From Methylovorus glucosotrophus (lineage in GTDB: Bacteria; Pseudomonadota; Gammaproteobacteria; Burkholderiales; Methylophilaceae), in assembly GCF_009858335.1 (NCBI RefSeq), contig NZ_VMSE01000002.1:434001-498000 (forward strand): a stretch of 64,000 nt of DNA, written 5' to 3'. A model generated the notes under the pieces. It worked only from the letters and a program-made list of their open reading frames with translations. It was not told the origin of the DNA and did not search any database. Each line of letters opens with the position of its first letter. The first letter of the stretch is position 1. The translations under genes were made by a program, and so were the position numbers. This document shows, piece by piece, positions 9,162 through 19,541 of the stretch.

Positions 9162-10058
9162 ATGGCAGATATTGAACAATTGATACAGAAAGCCGAGCGC
9201 CTGCTCGACCGTCTGGAAAAGCACTTGCTGCCGCAGGCGCAGGATACCGATTGGAGTGCGATCGCCTGGCGCTGGGTTGCGCATCAGGGGCGTGGTTATC
9301 TGCAAGCCGTGCATCACCCGCATTATGTCAGCCTGTATGGCCTGCAAAATGTGGATGAGCAGAAGGCGCGCATCGTGCGCAACACCGAGCAGTTTGTGCG
9401 TGGCCTGCCGGCCAATAATGTGTTGCTGACCGGCGCGCGCGGTACCGGAAAGTCTTCCCTGGTGAAAGCGGTGCTGAGCCACTTTGCCCAGCATGGTTTG
9501 CGGCTGGTGGAAGTGGAAAAGCAGGATCTGGTGTCATTGCCAGAGATCGTGGCGATTTTGCGCGAGCGCCCCGAACGCTTTATTGTCTTCTGCGATGATC
9601 TGACGTTTGATGCTGGTGAGCCTGGCTACAAGGCGCTCAAGGTGGTGCTGGATGGCTCGGTCTCTGCGACCTCGGACAACGTGCTGGTGTACGCCACCTC
9701 CAATCGCCGCCACCTCATGCCAGAGTACATGGCCGAAAATCTCGAAACCCAGCATCTGGGTGAAGAGATACGCCCTGGCGATACCGCTGAAGAAAAAATT
9801 TCGCTGTCGGAGCGCTTTGGCCTGTGGCTGTCCTTCTATCCATTCAGCCAGCAAGACTATTTGCGCGTGGCCGAACAGTGGCTGGAATACCATGGCATCA
9901 CGCCGTTTACCGAAGATGCGCGCCAGGCGGCCTTGCAGTTTGCGCTGGCTCGCGGCTCGCGCAGTGGCCGCATTGCCTCGCAATTTGCCCGCGATTATGC
10001 CGGGCAGGCCAAGCTGAGCGAACTGGCAGCCGTCAGCAATCCTCCGGATGCGCAATGA
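9162..10058 (+). CDS. DUF815 family AAA-type ATPase
   Basis: Cytosolic P-loop ATPase of 298 aa, DUF815 family, function not established. Walker A is GARGTGKSS (91-99), Walker B is FIVFCDDL (about 143-150), and a sensor-like region YATSNRRHLMP follows, so it looks like a AAA+ module. The N-terminal helical part is family specific. It sits between argJ and a Nudix gene, which it overlaps by 4 bases (ATGA), a conserved betaproteobacterial grouping that suggests co-expression. Confidence 0.88.
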   Translation: MADIEQLIQKAERLLDRLEKHLLPQAQDTDWSAIAWRWVAHQGRGYLQAVHHPHYVSLYGLQNVDEQKARIVRNTEQFVRGLPANNVLLTGARGTGKSSLVKAVLSHFAQHGLRLVEVEKQDLVSLPEIVAILRERPERFIVFCDDLTFDAGEPGYKALKVVLDGSVSATSDNVLVYATSNRRHLMPEYMAENLETQHLGEEIRPGDTAEEKISLSERFGLWLSFYPFSQQDYLRVAEQWLEYHGITPFTEDARQAALQFALARGSRSGRIASQFARDYAGQAKLSELAAVSNPPDAQ

Positions 10059-11005
10059 CCGATAAGCCTGTGGTGCATGCCGCTGTGGCGGTGCTGGTGC
10101 GGGAAGATGGCAAAGTGCTTCTGGCGCAACGCCCTGAAGGCAAGCCCTGGGCCGGATGGTGGGAGTTTCCCGGCGGCAAGATTGAGCAGGGCGAATCAGT
10201 CTTGCAAGCGCTTAAACGTGAAATAGAAGAGGAGCTCGGCACCGCGATTGTCGAGGCTTATCCCTGGATTACCCGCCGCTTTGCCTATCCCGAGCGTACC
10301 GTTCAATTGCATTTCTATCAGGTGCGGCGATGGACTGGTGAGCCACATGGGCGCGAAGGTCAGGCCTTGTCCTGGCAATGGCCTTCTGCGGTGGATGTCG
10401 GGCCTTTGTTGCCTGCGAACGAACCATTGCTGCGCATGCTGAGCTTGCCCTCCATATATGCGATTACGCAGCTGGAGGCGCTGGGTGAGCCGGTGTTTCT
10501 GGCCCGGCTGGAGCGGGCATTGCAAGGCGGCTTGAAGCTGATACAGGTGCGCGAAAAGCATCTGAGTGAAGAGGCTCTACAGGCTTTTGCCACTAAAGTC
10601 CTTGCGCTGGCGCGCCCTTACGGTGCCAGAGTCTTGCTGAATGCGTCGCCGGAATTGGCCTCCAGCGTGCATGCCGATGGCGTGCATCTCAACAGCCAGG
10701 CGCTGATGGCCCTGGAACAAAAGCCTGAAGGCTTGGTGGTGGGGGCTTCCTGCCATGATGCGCACGAGCTTGCCCGCGCGGCTGAGCTTGAGCTCGACTT
10801 CGTCGTCTTTTCCCCCGTGCTGCGAACCCTGTCCCATCCGGATGCCAAGCCTCTGGGCTGGCATGGGTTTGCTGAGGGCATTGCCGGCTACGCCTTGCCA
10901 GTCTATGCATTGGGTGGTTTGCAAGCATCCCATCTGCAAGAGGCGTGGCGTCATGGCGCGCACGGTATTGCCATGTTGAGAGGATGTTGGAATGAAAACA
11001 GCTAA
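10055..11005 (+). CDS. Nudix hydrolase fused to a thiamine-phosphate-synthase-like domain
   Basis: Two-domain protein of 316 aa. Residues 1-130 are a MutT-type Nudix domain with a complete box, GGKIEQGESVLQALKREI (40-57) continuing EEELG, expected to clean oxidised nucleotides such as 8-oxo-dGTP. Residues about 140-316 resemble ThiE (LIQVREKHLSEEAL), but the metal-binding Asp pair is replaced (LLNASPELA) and the HxGQxD-type motif reads HLNSQAL, so TMP synthase activity is unlikely. The same fusion is known in betaproteobacteria. The ATG overlaps the upstream stop by 4 bases and the 3' end overlaps the next gene by 14. Confidence 0.9.
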   Translation: MTDKPVVHAAVAVLVREDGKVLLAQRPEGKPWAGWWEFPGGKIEQGESVLQALKREIEEELGTAIVEAYPWITRRFAYPERTVQLHFYQVRRWTGEPHGREGQALSWQWPSAVDVGPLLPANEPLLRMLSLPSIYAITQLEALGEPVFLARLERALQGGLKLIQVREKHLSEEALQAFATKVLALARPYGARVLLNASPELASSVHADGVHLNSQALMALEQKPEGLVVGASCHDAHELARAAELELDFVVFSPVLRTLSHPDAKPLGWHGFAEGIAGYALPVYALGGLQASHLQEAWRHGAHGIAMLRGCWNENS

Positions 11006-11429
11006 GCGCAAAAAATGGGCGATATTGGCGCTGTTGCTTATGGTGGGCGCGGCCGCACTTTATTTCTATATGCGGGCGCCAGCGATGCCGCAGAGTATCA
11101 AATTGTTATATTGCCCAGCACCGGTGGACGGCTGTGGTGATCAGAGTCTGCATGTCGTGTTTGCCTCGTCGCCTGCGGTGCTGAAGCCCTTTGGTATCGA
11201 TGTCGCCATGGCCGGTGCTCAGACCATACATGCCAGTTTTGCCATGGACGGCATGGAGATGGGGCTTAACAAATACCGGCTGCTGCAGAAGCCCGATGGC
11301 CGCTGGCATGGGGATATTACGTTGCCGGTGTGTGTGCAGGGGCGCAGTGACTGGATCGCGCGTATTGACGTTGAAACCGCCGCCGGGCTGCAGCGCTATC
11401 AGTTTACCTTCAAGGCGGAGTCGCGCTGA
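10992..11429 (+). CDS. Membrane-anchored protein with Met/Cys motif, unknown function
   Basis: Unrecognised 145-aa protein. An N-terminal membrane anchor (about residues 9-27) is followed by a small periplasmic domain, probably beta-rich. It holds three cysteines (41, 48, 114) and the segment FAMDGMEMGLNKYRL (83-97), reminiscent of YtkA/FixH-like domains near copper-handling genes. It overlaps the Nudix gene by 14 bases and converges on the PCu(A)C copper chaperone gene 17 bases away. A periplasmic copper-related role is an inference from the Met/Cys pattern and this neighbour. Confidence 0.75.
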   Translation: MKTAKRKKWAILALLLMVGAAALYFYMRAPAMPQSIKLLYCPAPVDGCGDQSLHVVFASSPAVLKPFGIDVAMAGAQTIHASFAMDGMEMGLNKYRLLQKPDGRWHGDITLPVCVQGRSDWIARIDVETAAGLQRYQFTFKAESR

Positions 11430-11446
11430 GGGCTGGCGGGTGCTGG

Positions 11447-11896
11447 CTAATCGGCTGCCGCTTTTACCAGACTGCTGTGCGTGTAGACATGCTGCTTGCC
11501 GTGGCTGTCCTGCACATGCAATTTGAACGTGACATTTGAGCCTGCTTTCAGCGGGGCCTTCAGATCAAACAGCATCAGGTGAAAGCCGCCTGGCTCCAGA
11601 TTGACCGCTTGCTGCGCTTTTAATGGCAAGGTTTCCAGCATGCGCATCCGCATGACACCGTCGTTCATGGTCATGCTGTGTATTTCCACCGATCCTGCAA
11701 CATCGCTTTCCACTTTGGTCAGGGTGGCGTCTTCAGCGCTGGTCAGTGTCATGTAGGCTGCGCCCACGGCTTGTCCCGGTGCGGTGGCACGTACCCAGTC
11801 ATGGCTGATGCGCAAGGCATCGGCTGCCCAGACGCTCTGGGTGGCAGACAATAACAGGCATAAGGCGATACATCTGAGCTGTTGGAACATGGGCAT
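11447..11896 (-). CDS. Periplasmic copper chaperone PCu(A)C
   Basis: 149-aa exported copper chaperone that delivers Cu(I) to cytochrome oxidase assembly, usually with Sco. A signal peptide ends at about SVWA. The copper motif H-x10-M-x(about 20)-HxM is present: EIHSMTMNDGVMRMRM supplies the first ligands and GGFHLMLFDL the HxM. It is the last gene of a minus-strand run pilD-coaE-zapD-yacG, starting 6 bases after yacG, so it probably rides on that transcript. No Sco or oxidase gene is adjacent, which is less usual. Confidence 0.92.
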   Translation of the reverse strand: MPMFQQLRCIALCLLLSATQSVWAADALRISHDWVRATAPGQAVGAAYMTLTSAEDATLTKVESDVAGSVEIHSMTMNDGVMRMRMLETLPLKAQQAVNLEPGGFHLMLFDLKAPLKAGSNVTFKLHVQDSHGKQHVYTHSSLVKAAAD

Positions 11897-11902
11897 GACT
11901 CC

Positions 11903-12097
11903 TTATTCTTCCAGGAATTCGTCAGGTTCTATGGGTTGTGTAATACGGTAACCCTCGTCTGCCCACAAGCCCAGGTCAATCAGCTTGCAGCGCTCGGAGC
12001 AAAAGGGACGAAAACGGTTTTCGACAGAGTATTCGGATACGGCTTGGCATTGGGGACAGGTGACCAAGCGTTTTTTGATGGGTTTTACAGGTTGCAC
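11903..12097 (-). CDS. yacG: DNA gyrase inhibitor YacG, zinc protein
   Basis: 64-aa zinc-finger protein that inhibits DNA gyrase in E. coli. The four cysteines appear as CPQC (15-18) and CSERCK (33-38), followed by [14 protein letters not shown], the diagnostic YacG tail. It overlaps zapD by 13 bases, matching the conserved coaE-zapD-yacG order of proteobacteria. Confidence 0.95.
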   Translation of the reverse strand: MQPVKPIKKRLVTCPQCQAVSEYSVENRFRPFCSERCKLIDLGLWADEGYRITQPIEPDEFLEE

Positions 12098-12843
12098 AGG
12101 GTAAGGGTGAAGTTAACGTTTTTATCGCATGCACGCGGCTTTTGCGCGTAGTCCAGGCTATTGAAGCGGATGTTGATGGCGTATTTGTTGGCACTGACTT
12201 CCGGGAAGCATTCGACATCATCGTCGACCTGCAATCTCAGCATCTGGGCAGGTTTGGAGCCGCCCAGCATTTGCTGGTACACGCCATTGACGGCGGTCAG
12301 TTCGACGGTATTGCCGCTGCCGCGCAAAATATGCAGGATGATGCGCAAGGCGTCATAAATGCTGATCAATGGCTGCAGCCAGTTATCGAGATCCTGGCGG
12401 CGCCTGTCTTCATCCAGCCCCAGCCAGTAATGGTAGGACGGCAGATCAAACTCGCACACGCCGCCCGGGATGCCAGCGCGCTGTTTGATGCTCATCAGCC
12501 AGTCGTTATCTCGCAGGGTTTGGCCAAGCTTGGTGGTGTTCTGGCGCAGGGCTTTGCTGGTATTTTCGATTTCGCCGATCAGGTCGGTAAGCACTTTTTC
12601 GGCGATGGATGGATTGCCAAGCAAGCTGGTCATGACGATCTTTTGCCGGTCCAGCTCTTGCAGCAAGTCCGCCTTCAATTCGGCACGATCAATGACATCG
12701 AGAATCTGGAACAGGGAGAGCAGCGCGCAGTGATGGTGATACTCATGCCCGGCCGCCATATTGTGCAGCACTTTAGTGAACAGATCCTCCAGGCGCAGCA
12801 GCGTCCGGATACGTTCATTAAATGGGTAATCGTAACTGGGCAC
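12085..12843 (-). CDS. zapD: Cell division protein ZapD
   Basis: FtsZ-associated protein that bundles FtsZ protofilaments at the division ring, 252 aa, close to the family length. It starts [19 protein letters not shown], the family N-terminal signature, followed by a helical half and a C-terminal beta domain ([12 protein letters not shown]). No signal peptide; cytosolic. It lies between coaE and yacG with short spacing, as in most beta- and gammaproteobacteria. Confidence 0.95.
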   Translation of the reverse strand: MPSYDYPFNERIRTLLRLEDLFTKVLHNMAAGHEYHHHCALLSLFQILDVIDRAELKADLLQELDRQKIVMTSLLGNPSIAEKVLTDLIGEIENTSKALRQNTTKLGQTLRDNDWLMSIKQRAGIPGGVCEFDLPSYHYWLGLDEDRRRQDLDNWLQPLISIYDALRIILHILRGSGNTVELTAVNGVYQQMLGGSKPAQMLRLQVDDDVECFPEVSANKYAINIRFNSLDYAQKPRACDKNVNFTLTLCNL

Positions 12844-12897
12844 GGGCTTTTTTGGCTGAGCGCTTAGCGTTTTTAAAGTTACGGTGGATTATGAAAT

Positions 12898-13506
12898 CTA
12901 ATTGCTAACTATGCAAGGATTAATGTATTTTTGGTGAAAAGCGATGACATTTTTTTGTAATTCATCCAGGCTGCCGTTGTTGCTGATGATGTCATTTGCC
13001 AATTGCCGACGGGTTTCGCGGGATAGCTGGGCTGCCATGATGTTTTTCACTTCGATTTCCGACATTCGGCTGCGCTGCATGGTGCGGGCAATCTGTATGG
13101 ATTCCTCACAATCAATCAGCAGGCTGCGATCTATCAATCGCTGGTAGCGTTCGCTTTCAAACAGCAGAGGCACCACGATGATGCTGTATGGCGCGGTGTT
13201 GCGAACCTTCTGCAGCTGGCGTTGCGCTTCTTCATAAATAGCCGGGTGCAAAATGCCTTCCAGCTGCTGGCGTGTCGCAGCATCCTCAAATACCTTGCTG
13301 CGTACAGCGGCGCGGTTGAGGCTGCCATCTGCGTTAAGCATGTCATTTCCCAGTTCCTTGGCGATCGCCAATACAGCTGGTTGGCCTGCTGCGGTGAGCT
13401 GGTGCGAGATGACATCCACATCAATGACCGGGGTGCCCAGGGCAGCAAACTGCGCTGCTGCCGCTGATTTTCCGCTGCCTATGCCGCCCGTCAGTCCTAC
13501 GATCAT
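12898..13506 (-). CDS. coaE: Dephospho-CoA kinase
   Basis: Last step of coenzyme A synthesis: phosphorylates dephospho-CoA on the ribose 3'-OH. 202 aa. It starts MIVGLTGGIGSGKSAAA, with the P-loop GGIGSGKS at residues 7-14, and continues to the substrate motif DVDVISHQL and the lid-type sequence RMSEIEVKNIMAAQ. The ATG at 13506 puts the P-loop at the family position; an upstream in-frame ATG would run into pilD and is rejected. It lies one base after the pilD stop, so it is translationally coupled. Confidence 0.96.
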   Translation of the reverse strand: MIVGLTGGIGSGKSAAAAQFAALGTPVIDVDVISHQLTAAGQPAVLAIAKELGNDMLNADGSLNRAAVRSKVFEDAATRQQLEGILHPAIYEEAQRQLQKVRNTAPYSIIVVPLLFESERYQRLIDRSLLIDCEESIQIARTMQRSRMSEIEVKNIMAAQLSRETRRQLANDIISNNGSLDELQKNVIAFHQKYINPCIVSN

Positions 13507-13507
13507 G

Positions 13508-14383
13508 TCAGCTGCCCAGGTAAAAGCTTGCCAGGGTCGGGCCGAAGAACAAGGCGGCAATGCCGCCTAAAGCCAGGTAGGGGCCAAATGGGATGGGCGT
13601 GCTGCGACCATGGCGTGCAAACAGAATCAAGCCTATGCCAATCACCGAGCCTGCGAGTGAGGAAAGCAGGATGACGGCAGGCAGCATTTGCCAGCCAAAC
13701 CAGGCGCCGATGGCCGCAAGCAATTTGAAGTCGCCGTAGCCCATGCCTTCTTTGCCTGTTATCAGCTTGAACAGCCAATAGATGCTCCACAGGATGAGAT
13801 ATCCGGCTGCGGCGCCAGTCACGGCGGAGTACAAGTCGGTAAAGCCGCCATTGAGATTGACCAGCAAGCCCAGCCATAGCAAAGGGAGCGTGATGTCGTC
13901 AGGCAGCAGCTGCGTATCCAGGTCAATGAAGGTCAGGGCGATCAATGCAAAAACAAATAGCCAGGCAAACACCGTCATGCCGCCGTAGCCTAGTTTCCAG
14001 CTCACCAGAGCGGTCAGGAGCCCAGTAAGCAGCTCGACCGCAGGGTAGCGCAGGCTGATAGGCGCTTTGCAAGCCCGGCATTTGCCGCGCAGGCCCAGGT
14101 AGCTGATCAGGGGGATGTTCTCAATGGCCGTGATGGCATGCCCGCAATGCGGACAGCAGGAACGTGGAGTCAGCAGGTTGAATTTTTTCGGAGGTTCTGA
14201 AGGTGGCTGTCCGTCGAGTGACTGGCAATTCATTCGCCATTCCGCTTCCATCATTTTAGGCAGCCGATGAATGACGACATTCAGAAAGCTGCCTACCAGA
14301 AGCCCGAGCAGGGCAGAAACGGCTATAAAAAAGGCAGGGGAGTCCTGCAATACCTGAAGAAAATTGCTAATAACGTCGGGCAT
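13508..14383 (-). CDS. pilD: Prepilin peptidase / N-methyltransferase
   Basis: Inner-membrane aspartyl protease that cleaves and N-methylates type IV prepilins and pseudopilins, 291 aa. The cytoplasmic four-cysteine domain is present: CCPHCGHAI (two of the cysteines) and CRACKAPI. The catalytic aspartates lie in the family motifs TFIDLDTQLLPD and GYGDFKLLAAIGAWFG. About seven membrane segments. It normally follows pilB and pilC, but here the upstream gene is unrelated and on the other strand, so pilB/pilC must be elsewhere. Confidence 0.95.
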   Translation of the reverse strand: MPDVISNFLQVLQDSPAFFIAVSALLGLLVGSFLNVVIHRLPKMMEAEWRMNCQSLDGQPPSEPPKKFNLLTPRSCCPHCGHAITAIENIPLISYLGLRGKCRACKAPISLRYPAVELLTGLLTALVSWKLGYGGMTVFAWLFVFALIALTFIDLDTQLLPDDITLPLLWLGLLVNLNGGFTDLYSAVTGAAAGYLILWSIYWLFKLITGKEGMGYGDFKLLAAIGAWFGWQMLPAVILLSSLAGSVIGIGLILFARHGRSTPIPFGPYLALGGIAALFFGPTLASFYLGS

Positions 14384-14528
14384 ACGCTTGTTCCATTAAA
14401 CTTTCTGCATCATCGCACCGTTATACAGATATAAGCAACTATCCACTGTCGGGTACAGTCACACTTGAAATTGCGCCGTATCGACGCCACTTACACCTTA
14501 ACCAACCACTTAAAACGAAAGGAAGCGA

Positions 14529-14849
14529 ATGATGGAAAACACTGTCCAAGCTGCATGGGAAGCCCCGGTCGTTTGCCGCGTAGAGGTTGATCTTCCAGGA
14601 TGGATGGAGCAGTTGACCGGCCGCTCCAACTGGGAAGTCTATGGAGAAGAGGAGGACGACGGATACATGAGCTTTGCCATGAGGCAGGGACGGCAACAGG
14701 CTGAAGTGACGCTCTACCATAACGGCTATGCCGTGGTGGATGTTGATGGGCGTGCCTTGTTTGATGGAGCGCTCACGCCAGATACCAGCCCCTGCGCCCA
14801 CCTCAGCTACTATCGTGCCGATAGCGGCGAGCAGATTGTATTGAATTGA
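14529..14849 (+). CDS. Uncharacterised 106-aa acidic protein
   Basis: I do not recognise this protein. It is short, acidic (EEEDD cluster near residue 40) and without a signal peptide or membrane segment. It is probably beta-rich, with repeated short alternating stretches such as QAEVTLYHNGYAVVDVDG. The ATG at 14529 is chosen with M2 as an alternative; AAAGGAAG stands about 6 bases upstream, a good ribosome site. It stands alone between pilD and ispB, followed by a strong bidirectional terminator. Confidence 0.75.
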   Translation: MMENTVQAAWEAPVVCRVEVDLPGWMEQLTGRSNWEVYGEEEDDGYMSFAMRQGRQQAEVTLYHNGYAVVDVDGRALFDGALTPDTSPCAHLSYYRADSGEQIVLN

Positions 14850-14855
14850 TGTAGC

Positions 14856-14880
14856 GCCAGGATGCCTTGCGCATCCTGGC
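14856..14880 (+). repeat. Inverted repeat after the 106-aa gene
   Basis: GCCAGGATGC-CTTGC-GCATCCTGGC is a perfect 10-bp inverted repeat with a 5-base loop, 6 bases after the stop codon. No T run follows, so it may stabilise the 3' end of the mRNA rather than terminate. Confidence 0.6.
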
Positions 14881-14898
14881 ACCTGCTTCATTGTGTTG

Positions 14899-14938
14899 AA
14901 AAAACGCCACCACCCTTAGCGGGTTGGTGGCGTTTTTG
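14899..14938. terminator. Bidirectional terminator between 14849 and ispB
   Basis: AAAAAACGCCACCACCC pairs with GGGTTGGTGGCGTTTTT around the loop TTAGC, with A and T runs on both sides. It can end transcription of both convergent genes. Confidence 0.9.
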
Positions 14939-14962
14939 TTGGTGCACGCGTTCTGCGACTGC

Positions 14963-15931
14963 TTAAAATGTGCGGTCCACTGCAAATTCGGCCAGTTTTA
15001 GCAGTGCCTGGCGTGAAGGAGAGTCCGGCAGATGCTGAATCGCGTCGCACCCGGCCTTGGCCTCTTGCCGCGCAATCGCGCGCACCTGATCAAGCGCGCC
15101 AGTCTCGTGCACGGCTTGCATGACAGCAGGGAGTTCATCCAGACCGCCCTCTTCAATCGCTTTGCGTATGGTCTGGGCTTGTGCGGTAGTGCCCAGACGC
15201 ATGGCGATCAGCAGAGGCAGGGTTGGTTTGCCTTCTGCCAAGTCGTCACCCAGATTTTTGCCAATTTCCTGGCTGTCGCCGCTGAAATCCAATACGTCAT
15301 CAATCAGCTGAAACGCGGTGCCGAGTCGCATGCCGTATTCCGCCATCGCCTGTTCATCCTGTTCCGAGGCTGCGCAGATAATCGCGCCCAGGCGGGTGGC
15401 GGCCTCAAACAGCTTGGCCGTTTTGTAATGGATGACTTTGAGATAGGCCTCATCGGTGATGTCGGCATCGTGTACGTTCAGCAGTTGCAATACTTCGCCT
15501 TCGGCGATGATGTTGGTGGCTTCGGCCAGCACTTCCATTACACGCATGCTTTCAACGCCGACCATCATCTGAAAGGCGCGTGAGTAGATGAAGTCGCCCA
15601 CCAGTACGCTGGCTGCATTGCCGAACAAGGTGTTGGCCGTGGCGCGCCCACGGCGCATGGCGGATTCATCGACGACATCGTCGTGCAGCAAGGTGGCGGT
15701 GTGGATGAACTCCACAACAGCGGCGAGCTCGTGATGGCGCGCATTTACCTCGCCAAACGCGCCGGCGGACAGAAGCACCAGCGCAGGCCGCAGGCGCTTG
15801 CCGCCACCATTGATGATGTACTCGGCAACCTGGTTGATCAGAACAACATCGGAGTGAAGGGATTTGCGAATCACCGCGTCGACTGCTTGCATGTCTTGAG
15901 CGATGCAGGATTGTATAAAAGCGAGGGACAC
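14963..15931 (-). CDS. ispB: Octaprenyl diphosphate synthase
   Basis: Trans-polyprenyl diphosphate synthase, 322 aa, which builds the ubiquinone side chain from FPP and IPP. The first aspartate-rich motif is TLLHDDVVDE with the substrate Arg after it (RRGRATANTL). The second is LIDDVLDFSGD. The GGGKRLRP motif near residue 38 binds IPP. The small residues before the first motif allow a long product, but exact chain length (C40 expected) is not decided here. It is divergent from rplU, a typical proteobacterial arrangement. Confidence 0.94.
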   Translation of the reverse strand: MSLAFIQSCIAQDMQAVDAVIRKSLHSDVVLINQVAEYIINGGGKRLRPALVLLSAGAFGEVNARHHELAAVVEFIHTATLLHDDVVDESAMRRGRATANTLFGNAASVLVGDFIYSRAFQMMVGVESMRVMEVLAEATNIIAEGEVLQLLNVHDADITDEAYLKVIHYKTAKLFEAATRLGAIICAASEQDEQAMAEYGMRLGTAFQLIDDVLDFSGDSQEIGKNLGDDLAEGKPTLPLLIAMRLGTTAQAQTIRKAIEEGGLDELPAVMQAVHETGALDQVRAIARQEAKAGCDAIQHLPDSPSRQALLKLAEFAVDRTF

Positions 15932-16077
15932 GAGTATCAGCCAGAATTAGATGCGGCATTTTAACATATAGGGTATGGGCATATACAGCGCTTGTCCCGT
16001 GCTTGTTGGCCTTGCGCAACGTCTGCGGCATAATGTCGGCGTTATGGCGAATTGTTTGCGGAAAAGCGCATTAAGAT

Positions 16078-16105
16078 TTGCTAAACGTCCAATTTTCCGT
16101 ATAAT
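16078..16105 (+). promoter_or_regulatory. Sigma-70 promoter of rplU-rpmA
   Basis: TTGCTA and TATAAT are separated by 16 bases. The -10 ends 39 bases before the rplU ATG. This is the best sigma-70-like promoter of the region and fits a ribosomal protein operon. Confidence 0.75.
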
Positions 16106-16144
16106 GCTCGATTCATTTGAATGCGTAGCGAACGAGGCTAGATC

Positions 16145-16459
16145 ATGTATGCAGTCATCAAGACCGGCGGTAAGCAGTACCGTGTAGCAGCCGGCGACAA
16201 ACTTAAGGTTGAGAAGTTGGTGGGCGAAGTCGGTAGCGACATCACCATTGACCAAGTATTAATGGTTGCTGACGGCGACAACGTTACTATCGGTGCTCCT
16301 GTCATCGCTGGTGCCACTGTCAAGGCCAAGGTGGTCGCACACGGTCGTGCTGACAAGGTCTTGATCTTCAAGATGCGTCGTCGTAAGCACTATCGCAAGA
16401 CCCAGGGTCATCGTCAGGATTTCACTGAAATCCAGATCGAAAACATTGCTGCCAAGTAA
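16145..16459 (+). CDS. rplU: 50S ribosomal protein L21
   Basis: Large-subunit protein that binds 23S rRNA and depends on L20. At 104 aa it matches the family length. It starts [14 protein letters not shown] and has the L21 signature [16 protein letters not shown] near residue 80. It is the first gene of rplU-rpmA, with a strong promoter upstream and 34 bases to rpmA. Confidence 0.98.
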   Translation: MYAVIKTGGKQYRVAAGDKLKVEKLVGEVGSDITIDQVLMVADGDNVTIGAPVIAGATVKAKVVAHGRADKVLIFKMRRRKHYRKTQGHRQDFTEIQIENIAAK

Positions 16460-16493
16460 TTCGGCTGCAGTTACTTGAGATAAGGAATAAAAC

Positions 16494-16751
16494 ATGGCAC
16501 ACAAAAAAGCAGGCGGTAGTTCCCGTAACGGCCGCGACTCGCAGGCCCAGCGACTGGGCGTGAAAGCCTTCGGCGACCAATTGGTTTCTGCTGGCAGCAT
16601 TATTGTTCGTCAACGTGGCACCCGCATGCACGCTGGTGACAATGTTGGCATGGGCAAGGATCACACCCTGTTTGCCAAGGTGGATGGCAAGGTTGCTTTC
16701 TCAGTTAAGGGCGCTCTGCGTCGCAAGCTGGTCAGCATCATCCCTGCTTAA
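16494..16751 (+). CDS. rpmA: 50S ribosomal protein L27
   Basis: Large-subunit protein whose N-terminus reaches the peptidyl-transferase centre. 85 aa, starting [16 protein letters not shown] as in proteobacteria that need no N-terminal processing. The signature [11 protein letters not shown] and [20 protein letters not shown] (only partly quoted) are present. A terminator follows directly. Confidence 0.98.
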   Translation: MAHKKAGGSSRNGRDSQAQRLGVKAFGDQLVSAGSIIVRQRGTRMHAGDNVGMGKDHTLFAKVDGKVAFSVKGALRRKLVSIIPA

Positions 16752-16769
16752 TTCGCAGCACAGGTTGGT

Positions 16770-16804
16770 AAAAGCCCTATCGCACAGATAGGGCTTTTTT
16801 ATTT
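16770..16804 (+). terminator. Terminator after rpmA
   Basis: AAAAGCCCTATC and GATAGGGCTTTTTT pair around GCACA and are followed by a T run. It separates the ribosomal operon from obgE, which has its own promoter. Confidence 0.9.
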
Positions 16805-16831
16805 CAGGCGTGCATGTCGGAAAAAACGGCT

Positions 16832-16840
16832 TGCTATAAT
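16832..16840 (+). promoter_or_regulatory. Extended -10 promoter of obgE
   Basis: TGCTATAAT (TG-N-TATAAT) lies 37 bases before the obgE ATG. It sits inside the inverted repeat CGGCTT-N8-AAGCCG, so the -10 bases are in the loop. The -35 is weak. Confidence 0.6.
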
Positions 16841-16868
16841 AAGCCGCGCTTGTCGATATTGAGATTGA

Positions 16869-19029
<2,161 letters not shown>

Positions 19030-19040
19030 AGGTAGCTTCC

Positions 19041-19541
19041 ATGTCTACAACACAGGCGCAAGTCGCCATCATCATGGGGTCTGATAGCGATTGGCCCGTC
19101 ATGCGGCTCGCAGCGCAAATGCTGGCTGATTTTGGCGTCGCATATGAAGCCCGCGTGGTGTCGGCTCATCGTACTCCGGACCTGATGTTCGAGTTTGCCG
19201 AGCAGGCCGCTGGGCGTGGCTTCAAGATAATCATCGCCGGTGCTGGTGGTGCTGCTCACTTGCCTGGCATGGTCGCTGCCAAGACCATACTGCCTGTTCT
19301 GGGCGTACCTGTACCTTCCAAGCATTTGCAGGGGCAAGACTCCCTGTTATCGATCGTGCAGATGCCCAAAGGTATCCCCGTGGCCACCTTCGCCATTGGC
19401 GAAGCCGGGGCGGCAAACGCTGGCTTGTTTGCCATCGCCATGCTGGCGACACAGGATGCTGCGCTGGCTACCAAATTAAATGAATTCCGTGCGGCCCAGG
19501 CCGACAAAGTATTTGCCATGCAATTATCGGAGCAACCTTGA
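19041..19541 (+). CDS. purE: N5-carboxyaminoimidazole ribonucleotide mutase
   Basis: Class I PurE, 166 aa, converts N5-CAIR to CAIR in purine synthesis. The signature [12 protein letters not shown] and [13 protein letters not shown] carry the catalytic residues, including the histidine of SAHRTP; the third motif is [14 protein letters not shown]. It is coupled to purK, whose product makes N5-CAIR: the purK TTG start overlaps the purE stop. Confidence 0.98.
   Translation: MSTTQAQVAIIMGSDSDWPVMRLAAQMLADFGVAYEARVVSAHRTPDLMFEFAEQAAGRGFKIIIAGAGGAAHLPGMVAAKTILPVLGVPVPSKHLQGQDSLLSIVQMPKGIPVATFAIGEAGAANAGLFAIAMLATQDAALATKLNEFRAAQADKVFAMQLSEQP

Noticed and set aside
10475..11005. A functional thiamine-phosphate synthase
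   Set aside because: The metal-binding Asp pair and the GQxD-type motif are missing, so it is reported as a degenerate domain.
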